The position numbers and the translations under genes were made by a program. Positions 25,201 to 35,124 of a stretch of DNA of 54,236 bases are shown piece after piece; positions within the stretch are counted from its first letter, which is position 1, and each line of letters begins with the position of its first letter. Location: NCBI RefSeq assembly GCF_022695985.1, contig NZ_JAAPBF010000030.1:1-54236 (forward strand), written 5' to 3'. This DNA comes from Streptomyces sp. NP-1717. Lineage in GTDB: Bacteria > Actinomycetota > Actinomycetes > Streptomycetales > Streptomycetaceae. The notes under the pieces were generated by a model. It was not told the origin of the DNA. It searched no databases and saw only the letters and a program-made list of their open reading frames with translations.

Positions 25201-25265
25201 GTATGGGCCATCCGTGTATGAGATCCGTCAAACGCGCCCCCAGGTCCGTATGGGACCCGTCAACG
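25201..25265 (+). promoter_or_regulatory. Repeated GTATGRG boxes upstream of kdp operon
   Basis: GTATG motifs begin at 25201, 25216 and 25248. The last two extend to GTATGAGATCCGTCAA and GTATGGGACCCGTCAA (14 of 16 identical, centres 32 bp apart, near three helical turns). They lie 75-140 bp before the first kdp small gene, where a KdpE-type activator site would be expected. Confidence 0.45.
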
Positions 25266-25338
25266 TCGGTCGCGTTCCCGAAAAAAGAGGTTCTCCTCTA
25301 GAGGTCCGAGTAATTCCGACCTCATTCAGGAGCTCACG

Positions 25339-25422
25339 ATGGCCGATGTGGCCTTCGTCGTCACCACGATCGCGCTGTTCGCGCTGGTGGCATTCGTTGC
25401 CAAGGGGGTGGCGAAGCTATGA
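25339..25422 (+). CDS. 27-residue membrane peptide upstream of kdpF
   Basis: A small frame from ATG at 25339, with AGGAG 7 nt upstream, encoding one hydrophobic helix (VAFVVTTIALFALVAFVA) and a basic tail ending KGVAKL. Its TGA overlaps the ATG of kdpF as ATGA, so it is the first gene of the kdp transcript. I do not know a named family; it could be a further small regulatory subunit of the Kdp complex or a leader peptide that couples translation. Confidence 0.65.
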   Translation: MADVAFVVTTIALFALVAFVAKGVAKL

Positions 25423-25508
25423 CCGCGGAGAACATCGTCGGTCTCGTCGTCGCCGTCGCCCTGCTGGGCTATCTCGTCCTCGCCCTTCTGTACCCGGAGA
25501 GGTTCTGA
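25419..25508 (+). CDS. kdpF: KdpF, small stabilising subunit of potassium ATPase
   Basis: 29 residues, one membrane helix (VGLVVAVALLGYLVLALL) ending in the family-typical YPERF. KdpF stabilises the KdpABC complex. It overlaps the preceding micro-gene by 4 bp, and kdpA starts 6 bp later. Confidence 0.88.
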   Translation: MTAENIVGLVVAVALLGYLVLALLYPERF

Positions 25509-25514
25509 GCCCTG

Positions 25515-27179
25515 ATGAGCCCCGTCCTCGCCGGTGTGCTCCAGCTGCTCGCGCTCATGGTGGCGCTCGCTCTGGCATACCGCCCGCTCGGCGACTACAT
25601 GGCCGGTGTCTACTCCTCCCCGAAGCATTTGCGGGCCGAGAAATGGATCTACCGTGCCATCGGCGCCAATCCCGCCGTCGAGATGCGCTGGCCCGCCTAT
25701 CTGCGCGGAGTTCTCGGCTTCTCTCTGGTGAGTGTTCTCTTTCTCTATCTGCTGCAACGGATCCAGGGTTCGCTCCCCGGTTCGCTCGGTTTCTCGTCGA
25801 TCGATCCGGACCAGGCGTTCAACACAGCCGCCTCGTTCGTCTCCAACACCAACTGGCAGTCCTACTACGGCGAACAGGCCATGGGCCATGTCGTGCAGAC
25901 CGGCGGCCTCGCGGTGCAGAACTTCCTGTCGGCCGCCGTGGGCATGGCCGTCGCGATCGCGCTCGTACGGGGCTTCGCCCGCTCCCGCACCGGTGAACTC
26001 GGCAACTTCTGGGCCGACATGGTGCGCGGCACGATCCGTATCCTGCTGCCGATCGCGCTGGTGGGAGCCGTACTCCTGGTCGCCTGCGGGGCGATCCAGA
26101 ACTTCGCGGGCATTCACCCGGTCGGTCAGTTCATGGGCGGCAGCCAGCAGTGGAACGGCGGCGCCGTCGCCTCGCAGGAGGCCATCAAGGAGCTGGGCAC
26201 CAACGGCGGCGGTTACTTCAACGCCAACTCCGCCCACCCCTTCGAGAATCCCAACGGACTCTCGAATCTCCTTGAGATCTTCCTGATCCTCCTCATTCCC
26301 CTCTCGCTCACCCGGACGTTCGGCCGGATGGTCGGCAGCGTCAAGCAGGGTTACGCGATCCTCGCCACGATGGTGACGATCTGGATCGTCTTCACCGCGC
26401 TGATGATGTGGACCGAATTCCACCACGGCGGCCCGGCGTTCGACATCGCCGGCGGTGCGACGGAGGGCAAGGAGACACGGTTCGGAATCGGCGCGTCGTC
26501 CATCTTCTCGGTCGCGACGACACTTACCTCAACCGGTGCGGTGAATTCGTTCCTCTCCTCGTACACCGGTTTCGGCGGCGGAATCGCCATGCTCGGTATG
26601 CAGTTGGGCGAGATCGCGCCCGGCGGTGTGGGCTCCGGACTCTACGGAATCCTCATCATGGCCGTCATCGCGGTGTTCCTCGCGGGTCTCATGGTCGGCC
26701 GTACGCCGGAATACCTGGGCAAGAAGATCGGCACCCGCCAGATCAAATTCGCCGCGTGCTACATCCTCATCACCCCGGCCCTGGTGCTCTGTTTCACCGG
26801 TGTGGCGATGGCCATGAACACGCCCGCGAATTCGATGACGAACAGCGGCGCGCACGGATTCTCCGAGATTCTGTACGCCTATACGTCGGGCGCCAACAAC
26901 AACGGTTCGGCGTTCGCCGGGCTCAATGCCGACACCCAGTGGTTCAACACCTCGATCGGTATCGCGATGCTGCTCGGCCGCTTCCTCCCCATGGTGTTCG
27001 TGCTGGCGCTGGCCGGCTCGCTCGCCGAGCAGAGACCGGTGCCGATGACCGCGGGCACCCTGCGTACCGACAAGCCGCTCTTCAGCGGGCTGCTCGTCGG
27101 CACGATCATGATCGTCGCCGGTCTGACCTACTTCCCGGCGCTCGCGCTGGGACCGCTCGCCGAAGGACTCGCGTCATGA
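25515..27179 (+). CDS. kdpA: Potassium-transporting ATPase subunit KdpA
   Basis: 554-residue K+-binding channel-like subunit of the high-affinity Kdp P-type ATPase, with about ten membrane helices. The selectivity-filter region [19 protein letters not shown] is at about 228-246, and the N-terminus DYMAGVY and end [11 protein letters not shown] match the family. Full length. The stop overlaps the kdpB start by 4 bp. Confidence 0.97.
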   Translation: MSPVLAGVLQLLALMVALALAYRPLGDYMAGVYSSPKHLRAEKWIYRAIGANPAVEMRWPAYLRGVLGFSLVSVLFLYLLQRIQGSLPGSLGFSSIDPDQAFNTAASFVSNTNWQSYYGEQAMGHVVQTGGLAVQNFLSAAVGMAVAIALVRGFARSRTGELGNFWADMVRGTIRILLPIALVGAVLLVACGAIQNFAGIHPVGQFMGGSQQWNGGAVASQEAIKELGTNGGGYFNANSAHPFENPNGLSNLLEIFLILLIPLSLTRTFGRMVGSVKQGYAILATMVTIWIVFTALMMWTEFHHGGPAFDIAGGATEGKETRFGIGASSIFSVATTLTSTGAVNSFLSSYTGFGGGIAMLGMQLGEIAPGGVGSGLYGILIMAVIAVFLAGLMVGRTPEYLGKKIGTRQIKFAACYILITPALVLCFTGVAMAMNTPANSMTNSGAHGFSEILYAYTSGANNNGSAFAGLNADTQWFNTSIGIAMLLGRFLPMVFVLALAGSLAEQRPVPMTAGTLRTDKPLFSGLLVGTIMIVAGLTYFPALALGPLAEGLAS

Positions 27180-29389
27180 GCACTGCCACATCCGCCCCCA
27201 CGCCCGACCCCGGCTCGGGTTCCGGCTTCGGTACGGGGCCCGGCCCCTCGCGGGCGCCGCACTCCGACGTACCGACCTCGCACCGGCCCGACGGCGACGG
27301 GCGCGTCGGCGGCGGCCTCTTCGACCCCCGGCAGCTCGTCAAGTCCCTCCCCGACGCGCTGCGCAAGCTCGACCCCCGGGTGATGGTCAAGTCACCCGTG
27401 ATGTTCGTGGTCGAGATCGGCTCGGTGTTCACCACCGTGCTGGCGATCACGAACCCGGGCGAGTGGTTCGGCTGGGCGATCGCCGCCTGGCTCTGGCTGA
27501 CGACGATCTTCGCCAACCTCGCCGAGGCCGTCGCCGAGGGCCGGGGCAAGGCGCAGGCCGACACCCTCCGCAAGGCGAAGACCGACTCCGTCGCACGGCG
27601 CCTGACCGGCCGGGGCGCGGAGCCCGTAAAAGAAGAACGCGTGCCCGGCACCGAACTGCGCGTCGGCGACCTGGTGGTCTGCGAGGCCGGCGACATCATC
27701 CCCGGTGACGGCGATGTCGTGGAGGGAGTCGCCTCCGTCGACGAGTCCGCCATCACCGGTGAGTCGGCCCCCGTCATCCGCGAGTCGGGCGGTGACCGCA
27801 GCGCGGTCACCGGGGGCACGAAGGTCCTCTCCGACCGTGTCGTCATCAAGATCACGACCAGGCCCGGCGAGACGTTCATCGACCGGATGATCGCCCTGGT
27901 CGAAGGCGCGGCTCGGCAGAAGACACCCAACGAGATCGCGCTGAACATCCTTCTCGCCTCCCTCACCATCGTCTTCCTGCTGGCCGTCGTCACCCTTCAG
28001 CCGTTCGCGGTCTACGCGGGCGCGCGGCAGTCGGTGATCGTGCTGACCGCGCTGCTCGTCTGCCTCATCCCCACCACCATCGGCGCGCTGCTCTCGGCCA
28101 TCGGCATCGCCGGCATGGACCGGCTCGTGCAGCGCAACGTCCTGGCCATGTCGGGACGCGCCGTGGAGGCGGCCGGTGACGTCTCGACGCTCCTGCTGGA
28201 CAAGACCGGCACGATCACGCTCGGCAACCGGCAGGCCGCGGGCTTCCTCCCGGTGGAGGGCGTCACCGCCGTCGAACTCGCGGACGCCGCGCAGCTCTCG
28301 TCGCTCGCCGACGAGACACCCGAAGGCCGCTCGGTCGTGGTCCTGGCGAAGGAGAAGTACGGCCTGCGGGAGCGCAGGCAGGGGGAGTTGGGCCAGGCCG
28401 ACTGGGTGCCGTTCACGGCGCAGACCCGGATGTCGGGCGTGGACCTGACGGCGCGGGAGCCGGGTGAGGAGCCGGGTGAGGAGGCCGGAGCCGTACGCAG
28501 GATCCGCAAGGGCGCGGCCGGTTCGGTGGCCGCGTGGGTCGAACAGCGCGGCGGCCGTGTCGCGCCGGACGCGCACACCCTCACCGACCGCATCTCCGAG
28601 GACGGCGGAACGCCGCTGCTCGTCGCCGTCGACGACGGGCGCGGGGCGCGGGTCCTGGGCGTCATCCACCTCAAGGACGTCGTCAAGGAGGGCATGCGGG
28701 AGCGGTTCGAGGAGCTGCGCCGCATGGGCATCAAGACCGTGATGATCACGGGCGACAACCCGCTGACGGCGCGGGCCATCGCGGACGAGGCGGGCGTGGA
28801 CGACTTCCTCGCCGAGGCCACGCCCGAGGACAAGATGGCGCTCATCAGGCGTGAGCAGGCGGGCGGCAAGCTCGTCGCGATGACCGGCGACGGTACGAAC
28901 GACGCCCCCGCACTGGCCCAGGCGGACGTCGGCGTGGCCATGAACACCGGTACCTCGGCCGCCAAGGAGGCCGGGAACATGGTGGACCTGGACTCCAACC
29001 CGACCAAGCTCATCGAGATCGTCGAGATCGGCAAGCAACTGCTCATCACACGCGGTGCGTTGACGACGTTCTCGATCGCCAACGACGTCGCGAAGTACTT
29101 CGCGATCATCCCGGCCATGTTCGCCGTCGTTTATCCGGGCCTGGACAAGCTCAACATCATGAGCCTGTCGTCGCCCGAGTCGGCGATCCTCTCGGCGGTG
29201 ATCTTCAACGCGCTGATCATCGTCGCGCTGGTGCCGCTGGCCCTGCGCGGTGTGCGGTACCGCCCGATGAGCGCGGACCGGATGCTGCGGCGCAACATCG
29301 GGATCTACGGCGTGGGCGGTCTGATCGCCCCGTTCGCCGGTATCAAGATCATCGATCTCCTCATCTCACTCATCCCCGGAATCGGTTGA
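27176..29389 (+). CDS. kdpB: Potassium-transporting ATPase ATP-binding subunit KdpB
   Basis: 737-residue P-type ATPase subunit. The phosphorylated Asp is in LLLDKTGT (Asp342), with the TGES actuator loop upstream, and [22 protein letters not shown] near the C-terminal hinge. It has a 45-50 residue Gly/Ser/Pro-rich, probably disordered N-terminal extension before the usual start of homology ([21 protein letters not shown]), longer than the E. coli protein. It overlaps kdpA by 4 bp and kdpC by one base (TGATG). Confidence 0.97.
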   Translation: MSTATSAPTPDPGSGSGFGTGPGPSRAPHSDVPTSHRPDGDGRVGGGLFDPRQLVKSLPDALRKLDPRVMVKSPVMFVVEIGSVFTTVLAITNPGEWFGWAIAAWLWLTTIFANLAEAVAEGRGKAQADTLRKAKTDSVARRLTGRGAEPVKEERVPGTELRVGDLVVCEAGDIIPGDGDVVEGVASVDESAITGESAPVIRESGGDRSAVTGGTKVLSDRVVIKITTRPGETFIDRMIALVEGAARQKTPNEIALNILLASLTIVFLLAVVTLQPFAVYAGARQSVIVLTALLVCLIPTTIGALLSAIGIAGMDRLVQRNVLAMSGRAVEAAGDVSTLLLDKTGTITLGNRQAAGFLPVEGVTAVELADAAQLSSLADETPEGRSVVVLAKEKYGLRERRQGELGQADWVPFTAQTRMSGVDLTAREPGEEPGEEAGAVRRIRKGAAGSVAAWVEQRGGRVAPDAHTLTDRISEDGGTPLLVAVDDGRGARVLGVIHLKDVVKEGMRERFEELRRMGIKTVMITGDNPLTARAIADEAGVDDFLAEATPEDKMALIRREQAGGKLVAMTGDGTNDAPALAQADVGVAMNTGTSAAKEAGNMVDLDSNPTKLIEIVEIGKQLLITRGALTTFSIANDVAKYFAIIPAMFAVVYPGLDKLNIMSLSSPESAILSAVIFNALIIVALVPLALRGVRYRPMSADRMLRRNIGIYGVGGLIAPFAGIKIIDLLISLIPGIG

Positions 29390-30060
29390 TGTCCATGAAC
29401 ACCTCGATCCGAAGCACCGCACGGCTCCTCGGAGCCGGGCTGCGCGCCCTGCTCGTCCTGACCCTCGTCTGCGGCGTGCTCTACCCGCTCGCCGTCATGG
29501 GCGTCGGACAGGGCCTCTTCAACCACCAGGCCAACGGCTCCGAGATCACCTCGGACGGCAGGGTCGTCGGCTCCGAACTCATCGGCCAGCGCTACGACCT
29601 GCCCCTGAAGAAGGGCGAGGAGACCCCGGCGCCCGACCTCAAGTGGTTCCAGCCCCGCCCGTCCAACGGTCTCGGCACCAACACCGTCAACACGCAGTAC
29701 CGACTGATCCTCTCCGGAGCCACCAACAGGGCAGGGGACAACGAGGAGTTGATCCGGTGGGTGAAGGACGCGAAGGCGGCCGTCATCAAGGACAACTCGG
29801 TGAACGGCTACCAGGTCAGGCCCTCGGACGTGCCACCCGACGCGGTCACCTCCTCCGGCTCGGGCCTGGACCCGGCGATCTCCCCGGAGTACGCCCGGAT
29901 CCAGGTGCACCGGGTCGCGGAGCTGAACGGCCTGAGCGTCGAACAGGTCGAGAAGCTGGTGAACGAGCACACGGACGGCCGGATCCTGGGGTTCGTGGGG
30001 GAGCCGAGGGTGAACGTGCTCGAACTGAACATCGCGCTGAAGGCGCTGGAGAAGGGCTGA
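29389..30060 (+). CDS. kdpC: Potassium-transporting ATPase subunit KdpC
   Basis: 223-residue single-span subunit. An N-terminal membrane helix (LLVLTLVCGVLYPLAVMGVG) is followed by an extracytoplasmic domain with ANGSEITSDGRVVGSELIGQ and the family end RVNVLELNIALKAL. The ATG at 29389 shares a base with the kdpB stop; ATG at 29395 is an alternative. No kdpD or kdpE follows, so the sensor pair is elsewhere or absent. Confidence 0.95.
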   Translation: MSMNTSIRSTARLLGAGLRALLVLTLVCGVLYPLAVMGVGQGLFNHQANGSEITSDGRVVGSELIGQRYDLPLKKGEETPAPDLKWFQPRPSNGLGTNTVNTQYRLILSGATNRAGDNEELIRWVKDAKAAVIKDNSVNGYQVRPSDVPPDAVTSSGSGLDPAISPEYARIQVHRVAELNGLSVEQVEKLVNEHTDGRILGFVGEPRVNVLELNIALKALEKG

Positions 30061-30206
30061 CGGCTGTCTCCTGTGCCTCATCCGCCCCGCCGGCCACTCG
30101 CCACACAGCGTGCTCCATATCGTCACCGTGTGCGATGGCCGTGCGGGGCTCGGGCGGTTACTCTGCATGTCCGTTGATCAGGTAACTGCCGTCCGGGGGG
30201 CTGGCG

Positions 30207-32819
30207 ATGCGGCGTGGGCTGTTGCTGTGCGTCTTCACGGGACTGCTCCTGCTGTCGGGGCTCGGTACGGCCCATGCGGCGCCGCCCGCGGAGGACGGCT
30301 GTCTGTCCGGGCAGTTGAAGACCGCGCGGGTCTCCACCTCCGTACGGCTCAAGCACGACGGCGAGACGTACACCAAGGCGCGGGCCGATCTCGTCGTACA
30401 GGTGCCGAAGTCCTGGAAGCTCGCCGGGAATCTGCTGCTGAACGGCGACACCGAGCCCTACCGGTCGGCCATGCGCTGCGTGTTGCGCAACCCGGACGAC
30501 CCCTATCCGTACCGGAACACCGAGGCCCGGCCCGGGCCGCCCGAAGTGACGGTCCAGGAGAAATGGATCACCGTCCGGCACCGTGCCGTCACCTATGTGA
30601 ACGACATGCGCGAGCGGCACTTCGGACCCTGGCGCATCACCGCGGGCAAGCGGTTCTGGACGCTGGCCCTGATGCGTCCGCCCGCGCTCGACTCGGCGTG
30701 GTGGCAACGGATCTCGGTCGATCTCGGCGGGCGCTCGGCCCGCACCATCTCCCCCACCCCGGGTGAGGGCACCGCCACCCGGCTGACCTGGCTGCGGGAC
30801 AAGGCCGGGGGCGAGCCGCCCGAGGTGCGGATCGTCGTACAGCCGCCGGCGACCAAGGCGCTGATCACGAGATGGAGCGGCAAGCCCTGGTACGTACTGC
30901 CGTCCCTGGCCTGGATGTCCTGGGACGTCGTACTCGTCCCCGTACTGCTGCTGGTCGTGGTGCGCAGGCTGCGCCCCACCCCCGCCTCGTCCCCGGCGAC
31001 GCCCGCCGAGGAGGCGACCTGGCGCAACCTCCGCCTGTGGACGTACGTGTCGTTCGCGATGGCGCTGGTCTACGAGCTGGACGACCTGCTTCCCAGCCTC
31101 GCCGGGGACTACGGGATCCTCCCGTGGTGGCCGGAGAACCGGATCGCCGTTCACCTGGCGATCACCGCGGTCGGCGGCGCCGCGCTCTGTCTGTTCGGCA
31201 GGCCCCGGATCGACGCGTGGATCGCCGTCCTGACGGCCACCGCGTTTCCGGTGGTCATGGCGAGCGAGCCCCAGTGGTTCGGGCTGCCGGGCGGCTTCTG
31301 GCTCAGTGAGCACAACGTGACCGAGGTCGAGGAACTGCTGCGGACCGGCGGGTTCCTCTGGCTCGCGCTCGCCTGCGCCTGCGTCGCCTTCGTCTGGCTG
31401 GTGGCCGCCGTGTCGATGGCGGAGCGGCTGCGCGCCGCGCCCGGCCTGACCGTGCCGGGGACCACCCAACGAGGCCGTTTCCCCTGGTGGGTGCTGGTTC
31501 TCTGCGCCTTCCTCGCGGCCGCGATCGTGGCGCTCGCCGTATGGGCCAAGCAGAACGTGTGGGAGCAGGAGGCCTGGCTCGGGATCGGCGGGGGCGACGA
31601 GTTCTACGACCGCTGGCACCTCGCCAACATCCACAACTCGCTCGCGTGGTTCCCCTCCGACTGGCCGGACTGGTTCTCCGTCTGGACGGGGTGGCTCATC
31701 CGTATCACGGTGCTCCTCGCCGTACTCGCCGCCCGGTCCAAGGCGCCCGGCGCCAACCCGGTCGCACCGGGCGCCCCGGAACTCCTCGTCCTCACCGTGC
31801 TGTTCGTGACGTCGGTCGCGCCGATCCCCGGCTGGTACGTGGGCCTGGGAGCGTACGTCCTGGACGTACCACTGATCCTGTTCGCCGGATGGCTCCTCCT
31901 CTCCCTGGGGCGCCGCCGCTCGGTGCTGTCCCAGAAACTCCCGGCGGGCGCGCCGCTGCGCGAGGTGATACGGGAGCCGGACCGCCAGTGGCTGGTCGCG
32001 TCCGCCCGCAGATACCGCGACCTCCACCTGCAACTGCGCCGCTGGGAGCAGGGCGACCAGGAAGGCGAACGGACCGAACTGGAGACCAAACTGGACGACC
32101 TGCACCGCTGGAACCCCGGCGACGCCACGTCCGCGCACGCCGGTGAGAAACTCCCGGACTCGGTCGACGCGATAGAACTGGTCCTGGCCTGGGGACCGAG
32201 GGACACCTGGTGGCGCAACGCCTGCCGCGCCGCGTTCCTCGCCGCGGTCATCGGCCTGCCCGCCACCGCCGTCTCCTTCTGGGCGAACCAGGTGCGCGGG
32301 CCGCTCTGGGGCGACATCCCCAGAGACCAGTTCGGGATCGTCAACCTCCTTCAGGCCGTGCTCGGTTCGGAGGTGATCTGGGCGGCGGCCGGGTTCGTCC
32401 TGGGCGCGCTGTGGCGCGTACTGCCCGGCCGCCGGGGCCCGTCGAAGGCGCTGGGACTCTCTCTTGTGTACGCGGCCCCGGTCGGCCTGTACTGGATCCT
32501 CAGCCGCGCCGTCGACGAGCCCTTCGGCACCTGGGGCCTCGACCTCGCGCTGACCCTGCTCGTCCTCACCACGACCGGGGTCGCCATGGACATCGACACC
32601 TTCCGCCAGGAGGACCACTACTGGCCGACGAAGGCGGCCCTGCTGCTGTCGATCTACCAACTGCGTACGGCATCGGTGCAACTGGCCTTCTTCGTGGCGC
32701 AGATGGTGGCCCTGGTGGGCGTCTGGCAGCAGCTGAAGGGGAACGAACCGATGGTCCTCATCGAACCCCAGATCCCGACGGGCCCGCAGGGCGGCCCGTC
32801 GACGGGCGACTCGCCGTAG
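30207..32819 (+). CDS. Large multi-span membrane protein of unknown function
   Basis: 870 residues. A cleavable signal peptide (1-25) leads an extracytoplasmic domain of about 190 residues rich in strands. A first membrane helix pair (WYVLPSLAWMSWDVVLVPVLLL) and roughly ten more helices follow, in two blocks split by a cytosolic helical segment (about 590-655, QLRRWEQGDQEGERTELETKL). Trp-rich throughout. From memory it resembles a Streptomyces-specific membrane family (possibly DUF6185), which I could not verify. It starts 147 bp after kdpC and may have its own promoter. No catalytic motif seen. Confidence 0.7.
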   Translation: MRRGLLLCVFTGLLLLSGLGTAHAAPPAEDGCLSGQLKTARVSTSVRLKHDGETYTKARADLVVQVPKSWKLAGNLLLNGDTEPYRSAMRCVLRNPDDPYPYRNTEARPGPPEVTVQEKWITVRHRAVTYVNDMRERHFGPWRITAGKRFWTLALMRPPALDSAWWQRISVDLGGRSARTISPTPGEGTATRLTWLRDKAGGEPPEVRIVVQPPATKALITRWSGKPWYVLPSLAWMSWDVVLVPVLLLVVVRRLRPTPASSPATPAEEATWRNLRLWTYVSFAMALVYELDDLLPSLAGDYGILPWWPENRIAVHLAITAVGGAALCLFGRPRIDAWIAVLTATAFPVVMASEPQWFGLPGGFWLSEHNVTEVEELLRTGGFLWLALACACVAFVWLVAAVSMAERLRAAPGLTVPGTTQRGRFPWWVLVLCAFLAAAIVALAVWAKQNVWEQEAWLGIGGGDEFYDRWHLANIHNSLAWFPSDWPDWFSVWTGWLIRITVLLAVLAARSKAPGANPVAPGAPELLVLTVLFVTSVAPIPGWYVGLGAYVLDVPLILFAGWLLLSLGRRRSVLSQKLPAGAPLREVIREPDRQWLVASARRYRDLHLQLRRWEQGDQEGERTELETKLDDLHRWNPGDATSAHAGEKLPDSVDAIELVLAWGPRDTWWRNACRAAFLAAVIGLPATAVSFWANQVRGPLWGDIPRDQFGIVNLLQAVLGSEVIWAAAGFVLGALWRVLPGRRGPSKALGLSLVYAAPVGLYWILSRAVDEPFGTWGLDLALTLLVLTTTGVAMDIDTFRQEDHYWPTKAALLLSIYQLRTASVQLAFFVAQMVALVGVWQQLKGNEPMVLIEPQIPTGPQGGPSTGDSP

Positions 32820-32854
32820 GCCACGGGGCGGGTCCGGCGTGTGGTGCCGCGTGG

Positions 32855-33973
32855 TCAGCGCAGCGTCTTCAGCATCTCCGCGGCGAACGGCACGATGTCC
32901 GCCGTGCTTCCGCGCAGGGTCTTCCTCGGCCACTCGGGGTCCGCGATCAGCGCGCGGCCGACGGCCACCATGTCGAACTCGTCGCGCTCCATCCGGTCCA
33001 GCAGCTCATCGATGCCGGTGACCGCCGAGTCGTTCCCCCGGAAGGCGCCGGAGAACTCACCGTCCAGGCCGACCGAACCGACCGTGACCGCCGGCCTGCC
33101 GCTGATCTTCCTCACCCATCCGGCCAGGTTCAGGTCGGAGTCGTCGAACTCGGGCAGCCAGTAGCGGCGGGTGGACGCGTGGAAGACGTCGACGCCGGCC
33201 TCGGTCAACGGCGTGAGCAGGGTGTCCAGTTCACCGGGCGTGCGCGCGAGCTTCGCGTCGTAGGTGTTCATCTTCCACTGGGACATACGGAAGAAGAGGG
33301 GGAAGGCGTCGGAGACGGCGGCGCGGCAGGCCGCGACGATCTCGGCCGCGAACCGGGTCCGCGCGGCGATGCCGCCACCGTAGGCGTCGGTACGGCGGTT
33401 GCTGCCGGCCCACAGGAACTGGTCGATCAAGTAGCCGTGCGCGCCGTGGAGTTCGACGCCGTCGAAGCCGAGACGTTCGGCGGCCGCCGCCGCGTCTGCG
33501 AACGCGCCGATGACATCGTCGAGGTCCTTGCGTGTCATGGCGCGCCCCTTGGGCTCACCCGCCAGGGACACACCCGACGGCCCGACCGGCTCCGCCTCCG
33601 GCACCGGCGGGGCGCCCTCGGTGCGGGTGACACCCACGTGCCACAACTGCGGGACGATCGCGCCGCCGGCCCCGTGCACGGAGTCCGCGACATCCGCCCA
33701 CCCCGCGAGCGCGTCCTCCCCGTGGAACCGCGGCACCCGGTCGCTGGTGCCGGCCGACTCGTGGTCGATGTAGGTGCCCTCGGTGATGATCAGCCCCACG
33801 CCGCCGACGGCGCGCCGGGTGTAGTAGTCCGCGACGTCCCGGCCCGGGACCCCGCCGGGGGAGAAGCTCCGCGTCATGGGCGCCATGGCGATCCGGTTGC
33901 GCGAGGTGAGCCCGCGGACGGTGAAGGGGCGCGCGAGAGTGTCCGCGTTACGGGGATGTGTGGTGTCTGTCAC
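32855..33973 (-). CDS. Old Yellow Enzyme family NADH:flavin oxidoreductase
   Basis: 372-residue FMN-dependent TIM-barrel reductase, cytosolic. Family motifs are RIAMAPMTRSFS at the N-terminus, QLWHVG, FDGVELHGAHGYLIDQFL with the substrate-binding His pair, RTDAYGGG and VAVGRALIADPEW near the phosphate site. It likely reduces activated alkenes, quinones or similar electrophiles using NAD(P)H. The GTG at 33973 follows AGGA. It converges on the large membrane protein gene. The physiological substrate is unknown. Confidence 0.92.
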   Translation of the reverse strand: MTDTTHPRNADTLARPFTVRGLTSRNRIAMAPMTRSFSPGGVPGRDVADYYTRRAVGGVGLIITEGTYIDHESAGTSDRVPRFHGEDALAGWADVADSVHGAGGAIVPQLWHVGVTRTEGAPPVPEAEPVGPSGVSLAGEPKGRAMTRKDLDDVIGAFADAAAAAERLGFDGVELHGAHGYLIDQFLWAGSNRRTDAYGGGIAARTRFAAEIVAACRAAVSDAFPLFFRMSQWKMNTYDAKLARTPGELDTLLTPLTEAGVDVFHASTRRYWLPEFDDSDLNLAGWVRKISGRPAVTVGSVGLDGEFSGAFRGNDSAVTGIDELLDRMERDEFDMVAVGRALIADPEWPRKTLRGSTADIVPFAAEMLKTLR

Positions 33974-34120
33974 GTCTGGTCCTGTTCAGGTGTTTCAGGG
34001 GTGTTCGATTGCTTTCGGGTACGGCCGTGCCCCGGGGTCGCCAACATACGGAGGCTGCCTCGACATTCCGGTTCGGCCCGGTTCCGGCCCGATGTGGCGC
34101 AGGTCTCCGGTGCCGGCGGC

Positions 34121-34921
34121 TCAGTCCGCCAGGCCGTAGAAGCGGATCGGCGAGTTCGGCCTGAAGCCGATGCGCGGGTACACCGGCGCCCCGGCGGCCG
34201 TCGCGTGCAGGGTGGCGCGGCTCAGTCCGGTGGCCCGGCCGCCCTCGTACAGCGCCTTACGGGTGACCGCCTCGCCGTAGCCCCTGCGCTCCCACGCGGG
34301 GTCCGTCGCGACGAGTGCGACGAAGAGGCGGCCCTCCGCTTCCACGCTCCCGGCGCAGGTCACGGGGACGCCGTCGCGCATGCCGAGGTAGGCGTACACG
34401 CGCTCCTTCCACAGCGTGGAGCCGAGCAGCCCGTCGCGGCCGTCCGCAGGGGGGAAGCCGTAGGCGCGCGAGTTGAGGTCGGCGTACGCGCGCAGATGCT
34501 CCTCCGTGCGCACGCGCACGAACGTCAGGTCGGGGTGGCTCGGTTCGGGGAGGGGAAGCAGGTTCCCCGCCATGCCGACCCCCGGGAAGGCGTACGCGAG
34601 GCCCACCCGCCCGGCCGCCGCCGCGAGCCCCGCGAGCGCCTCCTCGTCGAGGAGATCCTCGAAGACCCACAGAAAGCCGGGCCGCCTCTTGGCCCGCATG
34701 AGGTCCGCCGCCTGCCCCAGCCGCTCCCGGACCACCCCGGCGTCCGCGCCGACACCGGTCAGCGCGACACAGTTCCAGAACGCGAACCGGCAGTCGGCCC
34801 ACCGGACGGCGAGCCCCGGAAGGTCCCGTACGTCCGCCTCCGGGTCCCGGTCGAGCACCATGGCGCGCCAGACGACGGCGAGTTGCTCCACCGATTCGAT
34901 CGAGTCCACGAGATCCGCCAC
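34121..34921 (-). CDS. GNAT family N-acetyltransferase
   Basis: 266 residues. An N-terminal helical part (about 1-125) precedes a C-terminal GNAT fold with VALVATDPAWERRGYGEAVTRKAL, which contains the acetyl-CoA RRGYG loop, and a final YPRIGFRP motif. The GTG at 34921 follows GAGGGG. Single gene; substrate unknown. Confidence 0.85.
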   Translation of the reverse strand: MADLVDSIESVEQLAVVWRAMVLDRDPEADVRDLPGLAVRWADCRFAFWNCVALTGVGADAGVVRERLGQAADLMRAKRRPGFLWVFEDLLDEEALAGLAAAAGRVGLAYAFPGVGMAGNLLPLPEPSHPDLTFVRVRTEEHLRAYADLNSRAYGFPPADGRDGLLGSTLWKERVYAYLGMRDGVPVTCAGSVEAEGRLFVALVATDPAWERRGYGEAVTRKALYEGGRATGLSRATLHATAAGAPVYPRIGFRPNSPIRFYGLAD

Positions 34922-35124
34922 CGAAACCCCTCACATGGGTGAGTGCGCAAAGAGCTGTCACGGTGGACAACGAGCCCCACGGTGATCGGTGGTGCGAACT
35001 CCCTCGGACCGGCACCACGGGAGGCACTGCGACGGCCCGACTCCCGTACGCGGAGACCGGCATGAACGCTCGTCAGGCACCGCAAGGCGGGGCTGAAGGA
35101 AGCCGGTTCCGGACCGGTCTCAGC

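Noticed and set aside
25200..25338. Possible c-di-AMP (ydaO) or other riboswitch ahead of kdp
   Set aside because: I could not find the conserved core of that class; only short direct repeats and a small hairpin are visible.
30123..32933. 936-codon frame on the minus strand
   Set aside because: Antisense shadow of the large membrane protein gene, with no signal or domain.
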